From NCBI RefSeq assembly GCF_020171365.1, contig NZ_JAIUZO010000002.1, positions 186,001 through 250,000 of the forward strand: DNA of 64,000 bases, written 5' to 3'. The position numbers and the translations under genes were made by a program. Under the pieces are notes generated by a model, which was not told the origin of the DNA, made no database searches, and was given only the letters and a program-made list of their open reading frames with translations. This DNA is from Qipengyuania gaetbuli (lineage in GTDB: Bacteria > Pseudomonadota > Alphaproteobacteria > Sphingomonadales > Sphingomonadaceae). Positions 1-9,491 of this stretch are shown piece after piece; the stretch's first letter is position 1, and each line of letters starts with the position of its first letter.

Positions 1-547
1 TGGCCTTTTCGAGCAATTCGGGCGCCAGGTCGGCCGTGCGCGGCGGCAGGGGCGTACCATCGCCCATCTCGCCATTGCGCTCGATATCTTCGAGCAGCAG
101 TTTCATTTCGGCGATTTCCTTCACCTGCGCCTCGATGATGGAATCGGCCAGCTTGCGCACTCGCGGATCGCTGATTTCCGCGCGGCGGCTGGTGAGCACG
201 GCAATCGAGTGGTGCGGGATCATGGCCTTCATCCATGCCTCGTCCCCGACCGTCGACTGGCTGCGCGCCAGGAACAGGAACAGGAAGAAACCGGCGATGG
301 CGCCGACCATCACGACGACCTTGGTCGCGAAGGTCTTGTACATGCCCCACATGAAGCCGAGCATGATGACGATCATCGCCATGCCCATCATCAACGCCAT
401 CCACATCCGGGTCTGGCTGAAGAAGGCGTGATCGGCTTCGTAGATATTGGAATATTTGAGCACGAACATCGTCACTATGGATGTGGCGATCATGGCGAAA
501 AAAGTGCTCCACTTGCCGTGGTGCGACCCACTGTTCTGATTTTGCAT
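1..547 (-). CDS. DUF305 membrane protein (3' end cut by window)
   Basis: The start codon at 547 opens a frame that runs off the left edge, so the C-terminus is missing. The N-terminal part holds about three hydrophobic segments (roughly residues 13-33, 46-66 and 70-90). The DUF305-type stretch follows, with the motif MIPHHSIAV and a helix around residues 120-160. DUF305 proteins are ferritin-like four-helix proteins, often linked to metal handling in the cell envelope; the His pair in MIPHH is the usual signature. The exact function is unknown. The gene is divergent from the GNAT gene at 636, with about 90 bases between them. Confidence 0.8.
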   Translation of the reverse strand, partial: MQNQNSGSHHGKWSTFFAMIATSIVTMFVLKYSNIYEADHAFFSQTRMWMALMMGMAMIVIMLGFMWGMYKTFATKVVVMVGAIAGFFLFLFLARSQSTVGDEAWMKAMIPHHSIAVLTSRRAEISDPRVRKLADSIIEAQVKEIAEMKLLLEDIERNGEMGDGTPLPPRTADLAPELLEKA

Positions 548-635
548 GGTTTTCCCCTTTCAGGGGGTATTACGCGCTGAAAACCCGCGTGGTTCCGGCG
601 CGGAACTGCTATCAGGCTCCCGCGTAAGGCGGAGC

Positions 636-1274
636 ATGAGCATCGAGAGCGGCATCCCCAAACCCCCGTTTGCGCCGTGGCGCGGCGGCTGCGGCCCCGG
701 CTCCATCGACACGGCGCTGGAGGATGCGACACCCGTCTGCATCCGCCGCGTGACCCCTGCCGACGAGGCGCTGATGCGCGAGGGGATCGAACGGATGTCG
801 CCGCGCTCGCGCTACCTGCGGTTCTTTTCCGGCATGCGCACCCCGCCCGACTGGGTGATCGAACGCCTGCTCGATGCAGACGGCGAGAAGCACCTTGCCT
901 GGGGCGCCATTGACCTGTCGCAAGAGGCGCGCCCCGCCATCGGCGCGGTCCATGCCTTCCGCGATGAAAACGATCCTGATTGCGCGGAGTTTTCGGTCGC
1001 CATCGTGGACGATTACCACGGCCTTGGCCTCGGCAAGCTGTTGACCGCGACCATCCTGCTCGACGCGCGCGAGGAAGGGATCAGGCGGTTCCATGTCGAA
1101 ACCCTGTCGGAAAACCACAGCGCGGCCAGCTTCACCCGGATGCTGGGGGGCGTGGGCAATGGGAGCGTCGACATGACCCGCGGCTTCGTGCTCGAGGTGG
1201 AGGAAGCGCTCGCCCGCCTGCGCGATGCAGCCGACCCGCCGGGCATCGCTTCGGTATTTGCCGCTTTCGCCTAG
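636..1274 (+). CDS. GNAT family N-acetyltransferase
   Basis: A 212-residue protein with a GNAT acetyl-CoA-binding fold at about residues 35-180. The acceptor-side segment VCIRRVTPADEALMREGI and the pyrophosphate-binding turn near GLGLGKLLTATIL are both visible. The frame is open further upstream, but the ATG at 636 gives a normal GNAT N-terminus. Substrate is unknown; the segment MSPRSRYLRFF is common in GNAT proteins fused or related to Pat-type protein acetyltransferases, but no second domain is present here. Its stop codon overlaps the stop of the convergent GNAT gene, so there is no terminator between them. Confidence 0.8.
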   Translation: MSIESGIPKPPFAPWRGGCGPGSIDTALEDATPVCIRRVTPADEALMREGIERMSPRSRYLRFFSGMRTPPDWVIERLLDADGEKHLAWGAIDLSQEARPAIGAVHAFRDENDPDCAEFSVAIVDDYHGLGLGKLLTATILLDAREEGIRRFHVETLSENHSAASFTRMLGGVGNGSVDMTRGFVLEVEEALARLRDAADPPGIASVFAAFA

Positions 1275-1789
1275 CGCGGATCGCTGGCCAGCAGTCCGTA
1301 AACCAGCACGTCGCGAAGCCCTGCATGGGTCGTCTCGTGCTGGCGGAAAAGCGCCTCCTTTTGGAAGCCGAGCCGTTCCAGCAGGCGGATGGAGGGCGTG
1401 TTGTCGATATCGACTTCGGCGGTGAGTTTGCGAGAGCCTTCTGCGAACAGGTGCTCGACCAATGCGACCATACATTCGCGCGCGACGCCATCGCCCTGCC
1501 GGTCCATCACGGTGACGTAGCCGACTTCCTCGACGCCCGCGTCATGGCCGGGCACGGCGACGAGGCGGGCGCAGACCGTGCCGTTGTCATCCTCGGCAAT
1601 CCAGGTGCGGCCATTCCACCCCGGTTCGGCCAGCCAGCCCCACAATTCCTCTTCGGAAGTGAACGCAGGCCGCGTCAGGTAGAGGCACTGGCCTTCGTCG
1701 GCGAAGGTGGGGAAGAGCGCGGCAGTATCGTCGCTGCGAAGGTGTCTGAGAATGAATCGGTCCGTGCGCAGGACCGTTACGTCACGCAC
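1271..1789 (-). CDS. GNAT acetyltransferase, RimJ/RimL-like
   Basis: About 172 residues, starting like the RimJ-type family with RTDRFILRHLRSDD and ending with the typical NTPSIRLLERLGFQKE motif. Such enzymes acetylate N-terminal or side-chain amines using acetyl-CoA; the target here is unknown. I chose the GTG at 1789, which overlaps the end of the LysR gene by 8 bases. The frame stays open to 1990, but that stretch lies inside the LysR gene. The gene probably shares a transcript with the LysR gene. It converges on the other GNAT gene, with overlapping stop codons. Confidence 0.75.
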   Translation of the reverse strand: MRDVTVLRTDRFILRHLRSDDTAALFPTFADEGQCLYLTRPAFTSEEELWGWLAEPGWNGRTWIAEDDNGTVCARLVAVPGHDAGVEEVGYVTVMDRQGDGVARECMVALVEHLFAEGSRKLTAEVDIDNTPSIRLLERLGFQKEALFRQHETTHAGLRDVLVYGLLASDPR

Positions 1790-2570
1790 CTTCGAGGAAC
1801 GCGACCAGCGCCTTGACCTTCTTGGTGCGCCATTGCGGCGTCGGCGCGACGAGCCAGTAGGCGCGCGTGCCGGGTTCGGGACCGTCGAGCACTTCGAGCT
1901 GGCCCGCCTCGATCGCTTCCTTGGCGAGCAGTTCGGGCAGGATCGCCTTGCCCAGTCCCGCCATGGCGGAGGACAGCGCTTGTCCTGCATTGCTGACGGT
2001 CACATGCGCCTGCACGCCGTCCTGCAGCGGCAGGCCCCAGTCGATCCACTTGTCCGGTGCGCCGGGTGCGGCCACCGTCACGCGGCGGGCCGCGGCCAGT
2101 TCCACGCCCTGCAGATCGCCCGGGCCGTCGACGAGACGGATCGCGCAATCGAGGTTCGCTTCGGTGAAATCGGCGTTTTCGTCCGCCACGAAAGCGAACT
2201 TGATGTCGGGATTTGCTTCCCCGAACTTCGCGAGGCGCGGGGCGAGCCACTGCGCGTAGAATTCGCGCGGGCAGGCGATCGTATAGCTGTCGGACGCTTG
2301 CCCTGCCTGCATGGCAGACACGCTTTCCTCGAACTTCAGGAAGCCTTCGCGCAGCGCGTCGAGACCGGCAGCGCCTTCCTGCGTGAGTTCCAGCCCCTTG
2401 CTCGTGCGGCGGAACAGCACCGTGCCGAGATGGTCTTCCAACGCGCGGATCTGCTGCCCCACGGCGGCAGGCGTCACCGCCAGCTCGTCCGCGGCGCGGG
2501 TAAAGCTGAGGTGACGCGCGGCGGCGTCGTATACGCGCAGGGCGTTCAGGGGCAGATGCGTGCGCTTCAT
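1782..2570 (-). CDS. LysR family transcriptional regulator, GcvA-like
   Basis: A 262-residue LysR-type regulator. Residues 1-60 form the winged helix-turn-helix, beginning LPLNALRVYDAAARHLSF and containing FTRAADELAVTPAAVGQQI. The rest is the periplasmic-binding-like effector domain. The N-terminal signature is the one used by GcvA-type regulators, which control glycine cleavage in enterobacteria, but no gcv gene is nearby, so the target is open. The downstream GNAT gene overlaps its 3' end and may be co-transcribed. It is slightly shorter than the family's usual 290-300 residues. Confidence 0.85.
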   Translation of the reverse strand: MKRTHLPLNALRVYDAAARHLSFTRAADELAVTPAAVGQQIRALEDHLGTVLFRRTSKGLELTQEGAAGLDALREGFLKFEESVSAMQAGQASDSYTIACPREFYAQWLAPRLAKFGEANPDIKFAFVADENADFTEANLDCAIRLVDGPGDLQGVELAAARRVTVAAPGAPDKWIDWGLPLQDGVQAHVTVSNAGQALSSAMAGLGKAILPELLAKEAIEAGQLEVLDGPEPGTRAYWLVAPTPQWRTKKVKALVAFLEGA

Positions 2571-2637
2571 GGTCTCACGCGTTTAGCAGTGCTGCGCCGC
2601 AGCACAAGATGGCAGGAAAAAGGCGCGTGTCAGCGCG

Positions 2638-2958
2638 TCAGAGGACGCTTTCGAGCCATTGCTTGAGTTGGCCCTTGGGCGCAGCGCCGCGCATCTGGGC
2701 GGTCGGCTCGCCGTTCTTGAACAGCACGAGATAGGGGATCGACTGCACGCCCATCGAGCCGGGGACGCCGGTATTTTCCATGATGTCCATCTTGGCGATC
2801 GTGACCTTGTCGGCCAGTTCGTCCGACAGTTCTTCCAGCGCCGGGGCGATCATCTTGCACGGCCCGCACCATTCCGCCCAGAAGTCCACGAGGACGGGCT
2901 TGTCGCTGTCGAGCACGTCCTTCTGGAAGCCTTCGTCGGTTACGTTGATGGTGGCCAT
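2638..2958 (-). CDS. trxA: thioredoxin
   Basis: A 106-residue thioredoxin with the redox motif WCGPCKM at about residues 30-36 and the cis-proline segment SIPYLVLFKNGE. It reduces disulfides in cytosolic proteins and is kept reduced by thioredoxin reductase, which is not in the window. Length and motifs are typical. It lies 51 bases after addA on the same strand and may be read with the long upstream operon, though the spacing leaves room for its own promoter. Confidence 0.96.
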   Translation of the reverse strand: MATINVTDEGFQKDVLDSDKPVLVDFWAEWCGPCKMIAPALEELSDELADKVTIAKMDIMENTGVPGSMGVQSIPYLVLFKNGEPTAQMRGAAPKGQLKQWLESVL

Positions 2959-3009
2959 GGGATATCTCCTGAATTCGTGTCTGGCGCCGATGTGGTGCGG
3001 CGGGGGTAA

Positions 3010-6000
3010 TTACTCAAGCGGCGGCAGGGCAAAGCTTTCCTGCCGATCCGGGAAGGCGGCCTTGTAGGGTGCGAGAGCACTTTCGGGCAAGGCGATGAGT
3101 TGCGGGGTCTGGGTATAGAGCACCGCGGCCGAAACGCGCCGCCCGGGATAGATCGCCTCCAGCGCGGCGACATAGGCCGCCATCTGGCGCAAGGTCGTCT
3201 CCGGCACCGCGCCAAGCGAGGCAGGCGGGCGGCGCGCGGTCTTGAAATCGACCACCGTGACCGTGTCGTCCGTCACCAGCAGGCGGTCTGCAGTGCCCAT
3301 GACCACCTGCCCCTGCACGGTCGCGGCCAGCGGGATTTCCGCCAGCGCGCCGGGCGCGAAGATGGCCGCGAAAGCCGGTTCGCGCAGCACGTCGAGTGCG
3401 CGGGCAAGCATTTCGGCCCGCTCGGCTTCGGGCAGGTCGGGCGCCTGTTTCGCCAGCCAAGCGGTTGCCCTCGCCTCGCGCTCGTCCTCCACCACTTCGG
3501 GCAGGCGTTCGAGCAGGGCGTGGATCAACACGCCGCGCCGCGCGGCACCTGCCGCGATTTCGGGTGGCAGCGGCGGATCGCTGCCCTCGACCTCGCCGAG
3601 GCCGGAGGGAGCGAGCGGGCGCGGCGGCCGCGGTTCGGGGCCTACGGGTCGCTGGGCCCAGTCGGGCAATTCGGTTCGCGGTTCTGCCTCGGCAGAGGGC
3701 GGCGGCAGCTTGGCATCGCTCAGCGCGCCCCATTCCCAGCGCGCACCCCACAAATCGTCTTCCAGCGCCTCGTCGCCGAACAGCGGCTTCAAGCGCGCGT
3801 ACCAGCTGTCCTCGTGCGGGCCGTTCTTCGCATCGCGCGGGCCGAGCGAGCCGCCGATGAACAGCGCTTCTTCTGCGCGCGTCATGGCGACGTAAAGCAA
3901 GCGCCAATGCTCCTCCATCGCTTCGGCTGAGGCAATGTCTTCCGCTTCACTCAACGGTCCGACCTTCTCGTCCTTTCGCAGGCCCGGCAGCGGCACGGGA
4001 TGGACAAGGTCGGTGCCAATCGGCCTGTCGGCCAGTTCGAGATCGCCCGCACCGTCCGGCCCGATGGCGGCATCTGCGAGGATCACGATGGGCGCCTGCA
4101 GGCCCTTGGAGCCATGCACGGTCATGACGCGGACCTGGTCCCCGCCCTCGCCCGCCTCGCGCTTGATCTCCCCCTCGCCCGCATCGAACCAGCGGATGAA
4201 GCCCTGCAGGCTCGCCACATGGGCAGAGGCATAGGCATTGGCAGCGTTGAGCAATTCGTCGATCGGGTCGTTCGCCTCGCGCCCCAGCCGTGCCACCAGC
4301 GCACGCCGGCCATCCATCGGGCCGACGAGTATCCAGTGCAGCAATTGCTGCGGGCTGTCGTAATCGGCGCGGCGCAGGATCTCGCGTAGATCGGAAACCG
4401 TCTGCACCACGCGTGGGTGCTTGCCCTCGCGTAAATGCTCCCACAGGCGCACGCCCTTGGGGCGGAAACCGTGTTCGAGCAGCTCTTCCTGCGACCAGCC
4501 GACCAGTGGCGAGACCAGCAGACTTGCCAGCGTCAGATCGTCGAGCGGCTGCGCTGCGAAGCGGATGGCGGCCATCAGGTCCTTCACCGCCAGCGGATTG
4601 CCCAGCCGCAGGCGGTCTACGCCCGCAACCGGCACGCCGTGGCGATAGAGCCGCGCGACGATCAGCGAGGCGAGGTCGCGGCGCTTGCGCACCAGGATCA
4701 TCACGTCGCCCGGCCCCGCGCGGCGCGGCCGGTCGCCTTTCACCAGCGGGAAGCCGTCGTCCATCCAGCGCTTCACTTGCCGCGCGATGCGGTCGGCGAG
4801 CTTGCGGTCGTGCTTGCCCAGCCAGCTGTCGTCCGCCTCGCCCTCTTCCATCCCGCTGTCGGCATGGATGGTATTCCACAGCGCCACCAGGCCGGGGCGG
4901 TCCTGCCCCTTGTGCGCTTCCGCCGCGCGGTCAAGGCCAAGACGTTCGGACCCGATCGCACCGATCGCCGCATCGACAAAATCGAGGACGTTGTCGGCGG
5001 TGCGGAAGCTCTGGCCGAGACCGTATTCCTGCAAGGTGCGCGCCCGCTGTGCCCCGCGTGCCTCGTCCGCAGCTTCGGCGGCGCGGCGCATCCGTTCGGC
5101 GAAGCGGTCCCGCGCCTCGGCGAAATTGCGCGGGCTGGTGCCCTGAAAGCCGAAAATCGCCTGCTTGAAATCGCCCACGGTGAAAATCGTGCGGATATGG
5201 TCCGACCTTGCGCCTTCGCCCGAGAAGAAATCGTCGGTCAGCGCCTCCACGATCTGCCACTGGGCGCGGTTGGTATCCTGCGCTTCGTCGACGAGGATAT
5301 GGTCGAAACTACGGTCGAGCTTGTAGCGGATCCAGTCCGCCACCGCCGCATCGGAGAGGAGGTGCGCAGCGCGCTGGATGAGGTCGTCGAAATCAACCAG
5401 CCCCTCGCGCGCCTTGGCCTCCTGCCAGCGCAGCGCGAAAGCGCGTCCGGCCTCCAGCTGCGGGGCGAGGAATTCGGCCAGGGCGAGCAGGGCCCGCCGC
5501 TGCGCCACGCGTTCGATGCCCTCGAGCACCTCTTCGATCCTGCCGCCATAGGACGGGTCGATCTTCTCAAGGTTGCCGAGCCTGCTCGGCTCGCCCTTCT
5601 TGGTCAGCAGCGTGCCGAAGAAGCCGTCGAGCATGGCCAGCCGGTCCTGCGTTCCGGCGGCCAGCCACGAAGCGGCGAAATCGGCATTGTCGAGGCCGGT
5701 CTTGGTGCCCCATTCCGCATTGATGCGGCTGCAGGCAAGCAGGCTGGCGACTGGAAACACCGCGTCGCTGCAGGCATCGCCTACCCATTCGGGCCCTGCA
5801 TCGCCCGGCACGCCCAGCACGCGCCGGACCGCGCCGGACAAATCGCCCTGCCAGCCGGGCAGCTTCCACAGATCGAGGTAGCCGGCGCATTTCATCAGCC
5901 AGCCCCGCACAGCATCGGCGCCCTTGCGGCGGCTCATCTCCGCTATCGCTTCCACGAAGCGCGGATCGCCTTCTTCCAGCAATTCGCCCAGCACCTCGCG

Positions 6001-6474
6001 GCTGAGGAGATCGCGCTCGCGGTCCTCCATCGGCTGGCTGCCGGGCAGGATTTCCGCCTCTGCCGGGAAGGCGGCAAGCAGGTATTGCGCAAAGGCGTGG
6101 ATCGTATCGATCCTGAGGCCACCGCCCGGGCAATCGAGCACGCGGGCAAAGAGCGATCGTGCCCGCGCCCGCGTATCGGGATCAGTCCGCGCGCCAAGGT
6201 TGCCCAGCTCTTCGGCCAGCTGCGTGTCTTCCATGCGCACCCAGCGGGCCAGCACCTCGTTCACGCGCACGGCCATTTCGGCCGCACCCGCCTTGGTGAA
6301 AGTCAGGCAGAGGATTTGCGACGGGTCCGCGCCCTGCTCCAGCAGCAGGCGCAACACGCGCGCGGACAGCACCTGCGTCTTGCCGGTGCCTGCGCTGGCC
6401 GACAGCCACACGCTTTCCTGCGGGTCGACCGCATCGCGCTGGTGGCCGACGAGGGGATAGACCTTGCCGCTCAT
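3010..6474 (-). CDS. addA: double-strand break repair helicase AddA
   Basis: A 1154-residue UvrD-family helicase-nuclease. Walker A is SASAGTGKTQVLSAR near residue 26, Walker B is HILVDEAQDTNRAQW near residue 400, and a helicase motif VMTVHGSKGLQAP is present. The C-terminal RecB-like nuclease shows GTADRLLV and then VVDFKTAR. With AddB it resects DNA ends for RecA-mediated repair, filling the RecBCD role in alphaproteobacteria. The ATG at 6474 overlaps the addB stop as ATGA, which indicates coupled translation of the two subunits. A further in-frame ATG 12 codons upstream would overlap addB more and is less likely. Confidence 0.95.
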   Translation of the reverse strand: MSGKVYPLVGHQRDAVDPQESVWLSASAGTGKTQVLSARVLRLLLEQGADPSQILCLTFTKAGAAEMAVRVNEVLARWVRMEDTQLAEELGNLGARTDPDTRARARSLFARVLDCPGGGLRIDTIHAFAQYLLAAFPAEAEILPGSQPMEDRERDLLSREVLGELLEEGDPRFVEAIAEMSRRKGADAVRGWLMKCAGYLDLWKLPGWQGDLSGAVRRVLGVPGDAGPEWVGDACSDAVFPVASLLACSRINAEWGTKTGLDNADFAASWLAAGTQDRLAMLDGFFGTLLTKKGEPSRLGNLEKIDPSYGGRIEEVLEGIERVAQRRALLALAEFLAPQLEAGRAFALRWQEAKAREGLVDFDDLIQRAAHLLSDAAVADWIRYKLDRSFDHILVDEAQDTNRAQWQIVEALTDDFFSGEGARSDHIRTIFTVGDFKQAIFGFQGTSPRNFAEARDRFAERMRRAAEAADEARGAQRARTLQEYGLGQSFRTADNVLDFVDAAIGAIGSERLGLDRAAEAHKGQDRPGLVALWNTIHADSGMEEGEADDSWLGKHDRKLADRIARQVKRWMDDGFPLVKGDRPRRAGPGDVMILVRKRRDLASLIVARLYRHGVPVAGVDRLRLGNPLAVKDLMAAIRFAAQPLDDLTLASLLVSPLVGWSQEELLEHGFRPKGVRLWEHLREGKHPRVVQTVSDLREILRRADYDSPQQLLHWILVGPMDGRRALVARLGREANDPIDELLNAANAYASAHVASLQGFIRWFDAGEGEIKREAGEGGDQVRVMTVHGSKGLQAPIVILADAAIGPDGAGDLELADRPIGTDLVHPVPLPGLRKDEKVGPLSEAEDIASAEAMEEHWRLLYVAMTRAEEALFIGGSLGPRDAKNGPHEDSWYARLKPLFGDEALEDDLWGARWEWGALSDAKLPPPSAEAEPRTELPDWAQRPVGPEPRPPRPLAPSGLGEVEGSDPPLPPEIAAGAARRGVLIHALLERLPEVVEDEREARATAWLAKQAPDLPEAERAEMLARALDVLREPAFAAIFAPGALAEIPLAATVQGQVVMGTADRLLVTDDTVTVVDFKTARRPPASLGAVPETTLRQMAAYVAALEAIYPGRRVSAAVLYTQTPQLIALPESALAPYKAAFPDRQESFALPPLE

Positions 6475-9400
6475 GCCTCGTCCTCCTCGACGTCCATGTG
6501 CGGCAGCCATTCCTCCAGCCGCATCAGCTGGTCATAGGTGTCGTAGGCCGGGTAATCGGGGTTGAACCGCGCGGTGAAAGGATCGTCGCCCTTGATCCAG
6601 CGCGTGATGGCATCGGTCAGGTAGGTCTCGGTCTCGGGCAGGAAGTCCTCCGGCTCGATACCGGTACGCTTGTTGCCGATCTTGAGCGGGGTCTCGACAT
6701 AGCCGAAGTCGAAGGGGTTGGTGTCCGGCTTTGCCTTGGCGAGCGACCAGTATTCGAACGCGCTCGCCTCGCCCTTCACGCCGCCGAAGCCGCTTTCGCC
6801 CGCCATCATGCCGAGCAGGCCAAGCTGGAGCGCGAACCCCTGTTCCACCATCTTTGAAGACGGGGGCGATCCGGTCTTGTAGTCGACGATGCCCAGCGTC
6901 CCGTCGGCGAAGCGGTCGAGCCGGTCGATCTTGCCGTGGACGCGCACGCCGTCGACATGCATCTCGCCCCACTGTTCCACCGCCACGACCTCACGCCCGT
7001 CGGCATGGGTGATCTCGTGCTCCACCCATTCGAGCGCCTGCTGCAGCCGCGGCTGCCACAGCCCGCGCATCAGCGGGTGGACGTTGCGTGCCTCGAACAC
7101 GCGGTCCATCACCTCTGCGATCGGCACCTTGGGATCGGCCTCGTGCCATTGCTGGAGGATTTCGTGCGCCACCGTGCCCTGCCAGGCAGGCGAGGGTTCG
7201 GCATCGAGCGCGTCGAGTTCGGCTAGCTGCATGATCTTGCCGGCGTAGAACTGGTAGGGATCGCCCCGCAGCCGGTCGAGCGCGGTGGCGGAAATGTCGA
7301 CCAGTCGCTGCTCGGCAGACGGCATGGGCTTCGGGCGCGGATAGGGCGCGGCAGGGTCCGCCCGCGAAATGGCCTTCGCCAGTTCGACCGCGCGCTTTTC
7401 CTCGTGGCGGGACAGCTGGTCGCCCAGCAGCGCCTGAACCCGCAGCAGGAAACGGCTGGGGATGGCAGGTCCGCCCTCGTCACGCGCCGCACGGCTCAGC
7501 ACGACTTCGGGCGCGCCCAGCGTCCCGGCAAGGTCGTGCGCGGAAAGGCCGATGCGGAAATCGCTGCCGGGCACGCCGAGATTGCGCAGTACCGGCGGGG
7601 CGAGCAGTGCATCGACGCTGCCGCGCGCGGGCCATACGCCCTCGTTGAGGCCGGCGCAGATGACGAGATCGGCCCGGTTCATGCGCGCCTCCAGCAGGCC
7701 GAGCACCTGAACGCGCGCATGGCCGCCATAGGGCGGGCGGACCGCCACCTGCTCCATCGCGTCGGACAGGAGCGCGGCGACGTCGCGCGGGGCGACGGAA
7801 AACCCTGCCTCGCGGGCATGGAGGCGGAAATCCTCCACGAACGAGGCTAGGCTGCGCCCGTCCTCGCGCGCCCATAGCCGTTCGCCGCACAGCGCCTCGG
7901 CACTGGCGGCCAGCGTATCGATGAGGTCGCCGAGCGGCGCGGCGGCATCGTGATCGCGCGCCACCAGCGGTGCGAGCGCGGCTTCGGCAGCCTCCCAGAA
8001 CTTCGCCACATTGCCGTGCTTTTCCGACAGCTTGGCGACGGTTTCTCGCACAGGATCGAGGCCCGCTTCGAGCCGCGGCCCGCGCAATTCGCGCTCCACC
8101 CGGCGCAGCTGGCGCAGCCACACGCCGCGTTCCATCCCGCCGCTTGCCAGCGGGTGGCCGAGCAGCGCCATCAGCGGCACCGACATGGCATTTTCCGCCA
8201 TGACCTCGGCAGCGAGCAGGAAGGCCCGGCCCGCCGCCGTCTGCGAGAGCGGGCGACCGGCGGAATCGTCGGCGAGTATGTCCCAGCGTGCGAGGTGATG
8301 CACCACGCGGCGGGCAAGCGCGCGGTCGGGCGTGACGACGGCGACCCGCTTTTCAGGCTGCTCGACCGCCTCGCGCACCAGCAGGGCGATGGCCTGCGCC
8401 TCCTCTTCGGGATTGGCGCATTGCATGACCCGCACCCCGGCAAGTCGGCGCTTTTCGGGCGGCAGGTCGACCCAGACCTTGCTCGCTTCGGGCGGGAGGA
8501 ACAGCGCGCCAATGGCGTGGCTGCGCTCCGGCGGAGCGGCAGTCATGCCCTTGCGGTGCCATGGCTGCACTTCCTCGCGGCGCACGCCCATGCGATTGAG
8601 CAGGAGCTTGAGGTGGTACTGCGGGTGCGTGACCGCATCCTCGCGGTCGAAGACGGTGTCGTCGGGCGTGGGGCGGTTGCCTGCCCTGCCCAGCTCGTCC
8701 CACACCTCGCCGCTCATCGTGAGGTCGAAGTCGGGCAGGATCACCGCGCCCTGCGGCAGGTCGGCAACCACGCGCAAGAGCCTCGCGAGCGCGGGCGCGG
8801 CGCTGGTCACACCGGCCGCGACGATCGGGGTTGCAGGCGGGTTCGCCTTCCAGCGGGCGGCGGCATGGTCGAACAGGCGGTTGCGCCTTGCCGCTGCATC
8901 GAGCGCGCCGTTCGCTTCCAGCCACGCGAGCCATCTGACCTGCACGCGAGCGAATATCCGCAGCGATTTCTGCCAGTGTTCGGACAGGCTGGGGTGGATC
9001 GCGAGGACCTTCTCGTCGAGCAATTGCTCGGGCCCCACGTCCTCCACCAGCAGGCGGTCCATCGTCGCGCCGGTTTCGCGGGCGAGGCGTAGCAGCGTCG
9101 CGCCCTTGGGGGCTTCGGCGCCCATTTCCTCCGCAATCAGCGCGGCGAGCGCGAACATGCGCCGCTGCGGGTCGATGGCGGGCTTGATGTCGCTGGTGCC
9201 GAGCGGGTCGAGCAGCGGGCCCAGTGCCTCGTCGAGGTCGAGATCGCCGACCACGGCCATGCGCGGCATCAGCAGGCCGGGCGTGCCGTTCTCGCCCGCA
9301 TGGCGGATGAACGCCTCGGCAATCGTGCGGCGGGCGCGGCTGCTCGGTAACAGGAGCGTGAGTCGGGCAAGGCCGAGCCCGTCCTCGGCATAGCGCGGGA

Positions 9401-9491
9401 CAAGTCCCGCCACGAGCGCATCGGCAAAACCGCGGTGGGCGGCGATGGAGTAGACCTTCGGCTGGTTTGCGACCCTGCCTTCCTCAGCCAC
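6471..9491 (-). CDS. addB: double-strand break repair protein AddB
   Basis: A 1006-residue partner of AddA in the alphaproteobacterial style, without a clean helicase Walker A but with an inactivated-helicase-like body. It has a C-terminal RecB-like nuclease: HGKIDRLDRFADG and IVDYKTGSPPSSKM near residue 870. It starts with GTG at 9491 and overlaps the nucleotidyltransferase stop by 8 bases; its own stop overlaps the addA start by 4. The gene order addB-addA is the usual one in this class. Both nuclease domains keep the catalytic Asp-Lys pattern, so a dual-nuclease AddAB is expected. Confidence 0.93.
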   Translation of the reverse strand: MAEEGRVANQPKVYSIAAHRGFADALVAGLVPRYAEDGLGLARLTLLLPSSRARRTIAEAFIRHAGENGTPGLLMPRMAVVGDLDLDEALGPLLDPLGTSDIKPAIDPQRRMFALAALIAEEMGAEAPKGATLLRLARETGATMDRLLVEDVGPEQLLDEKVLAIHPSLSEHWQKSLRIFARVQVRWLAWLEANGALDAAARRNRLFDHAAARWKANPPATPIVAAGVTSAAPALARLLRVVADLPQGAVILPDFDLTMSGEVWDELGRAGNRPTPDDTVFDREDAVTHPQYHLKLLLNRMGVRREEVQPWHRKGMTAAPPERSHAIGALFLPPEASKVWVDLPPEKRRLAGVRVMQCANPEEEAQAIALLVREAVEQPEKRVAVVTPDRALARRVVHHLARWDILADDSAGRPLSQTAAGRAFLLAAEVMAENAMSVPLMALLGHPLASGGMERGVWLRQLRRVERELRGPRLEAGLDPVRETVAKLSEKHGNVAKFWEAAEAALAPLVARDHDAAAPLGDLIDTLAASAEALCGERLWAREDGRSLASFVEDFRLHAREAGFSVAPRDVAALLSDAMEQVAVRPPYGGHARVQVLGLLEARMNRADLVICAGLNEGVWPARGSVDALLAPPVLRNLGVPGSDFRIGLSAHDLAGTLGAPEVVLSRAARDEGGPAIPSRFLLRVQALLGDQLSRHEEKRAVELAKAISRADPAAPYPRPKPMPSAEQRLVDISATALDRLRGDPYQFYAGKIMQLAELDALDAEPSPAWQGTVAHEILQQWHEADPKVPIAEVMDRVFEARNVHPLMRGLWQPRLQQALEWVEHEITHADGREVVAVEQWGEMHVDGVRVHGKIDRLDRFADGTLGIVDYKTGSPPSSKMVEQGFALQLGLLGMMAGESGFGGVKGEASAFEYWSLAKAKPDTNPFDFGYVETPLKIGNKRTGIEPEDFLPETETYLTDAITRWIKGDDPFTARFNPDYPAYDTYDQLMRLEEWLPHMDVEEDEA

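Noticed and set aside
4435..6537. 700-codon plus-strand frame opposite addA
   Set aside because: It reads as low-complexity Arg/Ala/His text with no domain; addA on the other strand has full helicase motifs.
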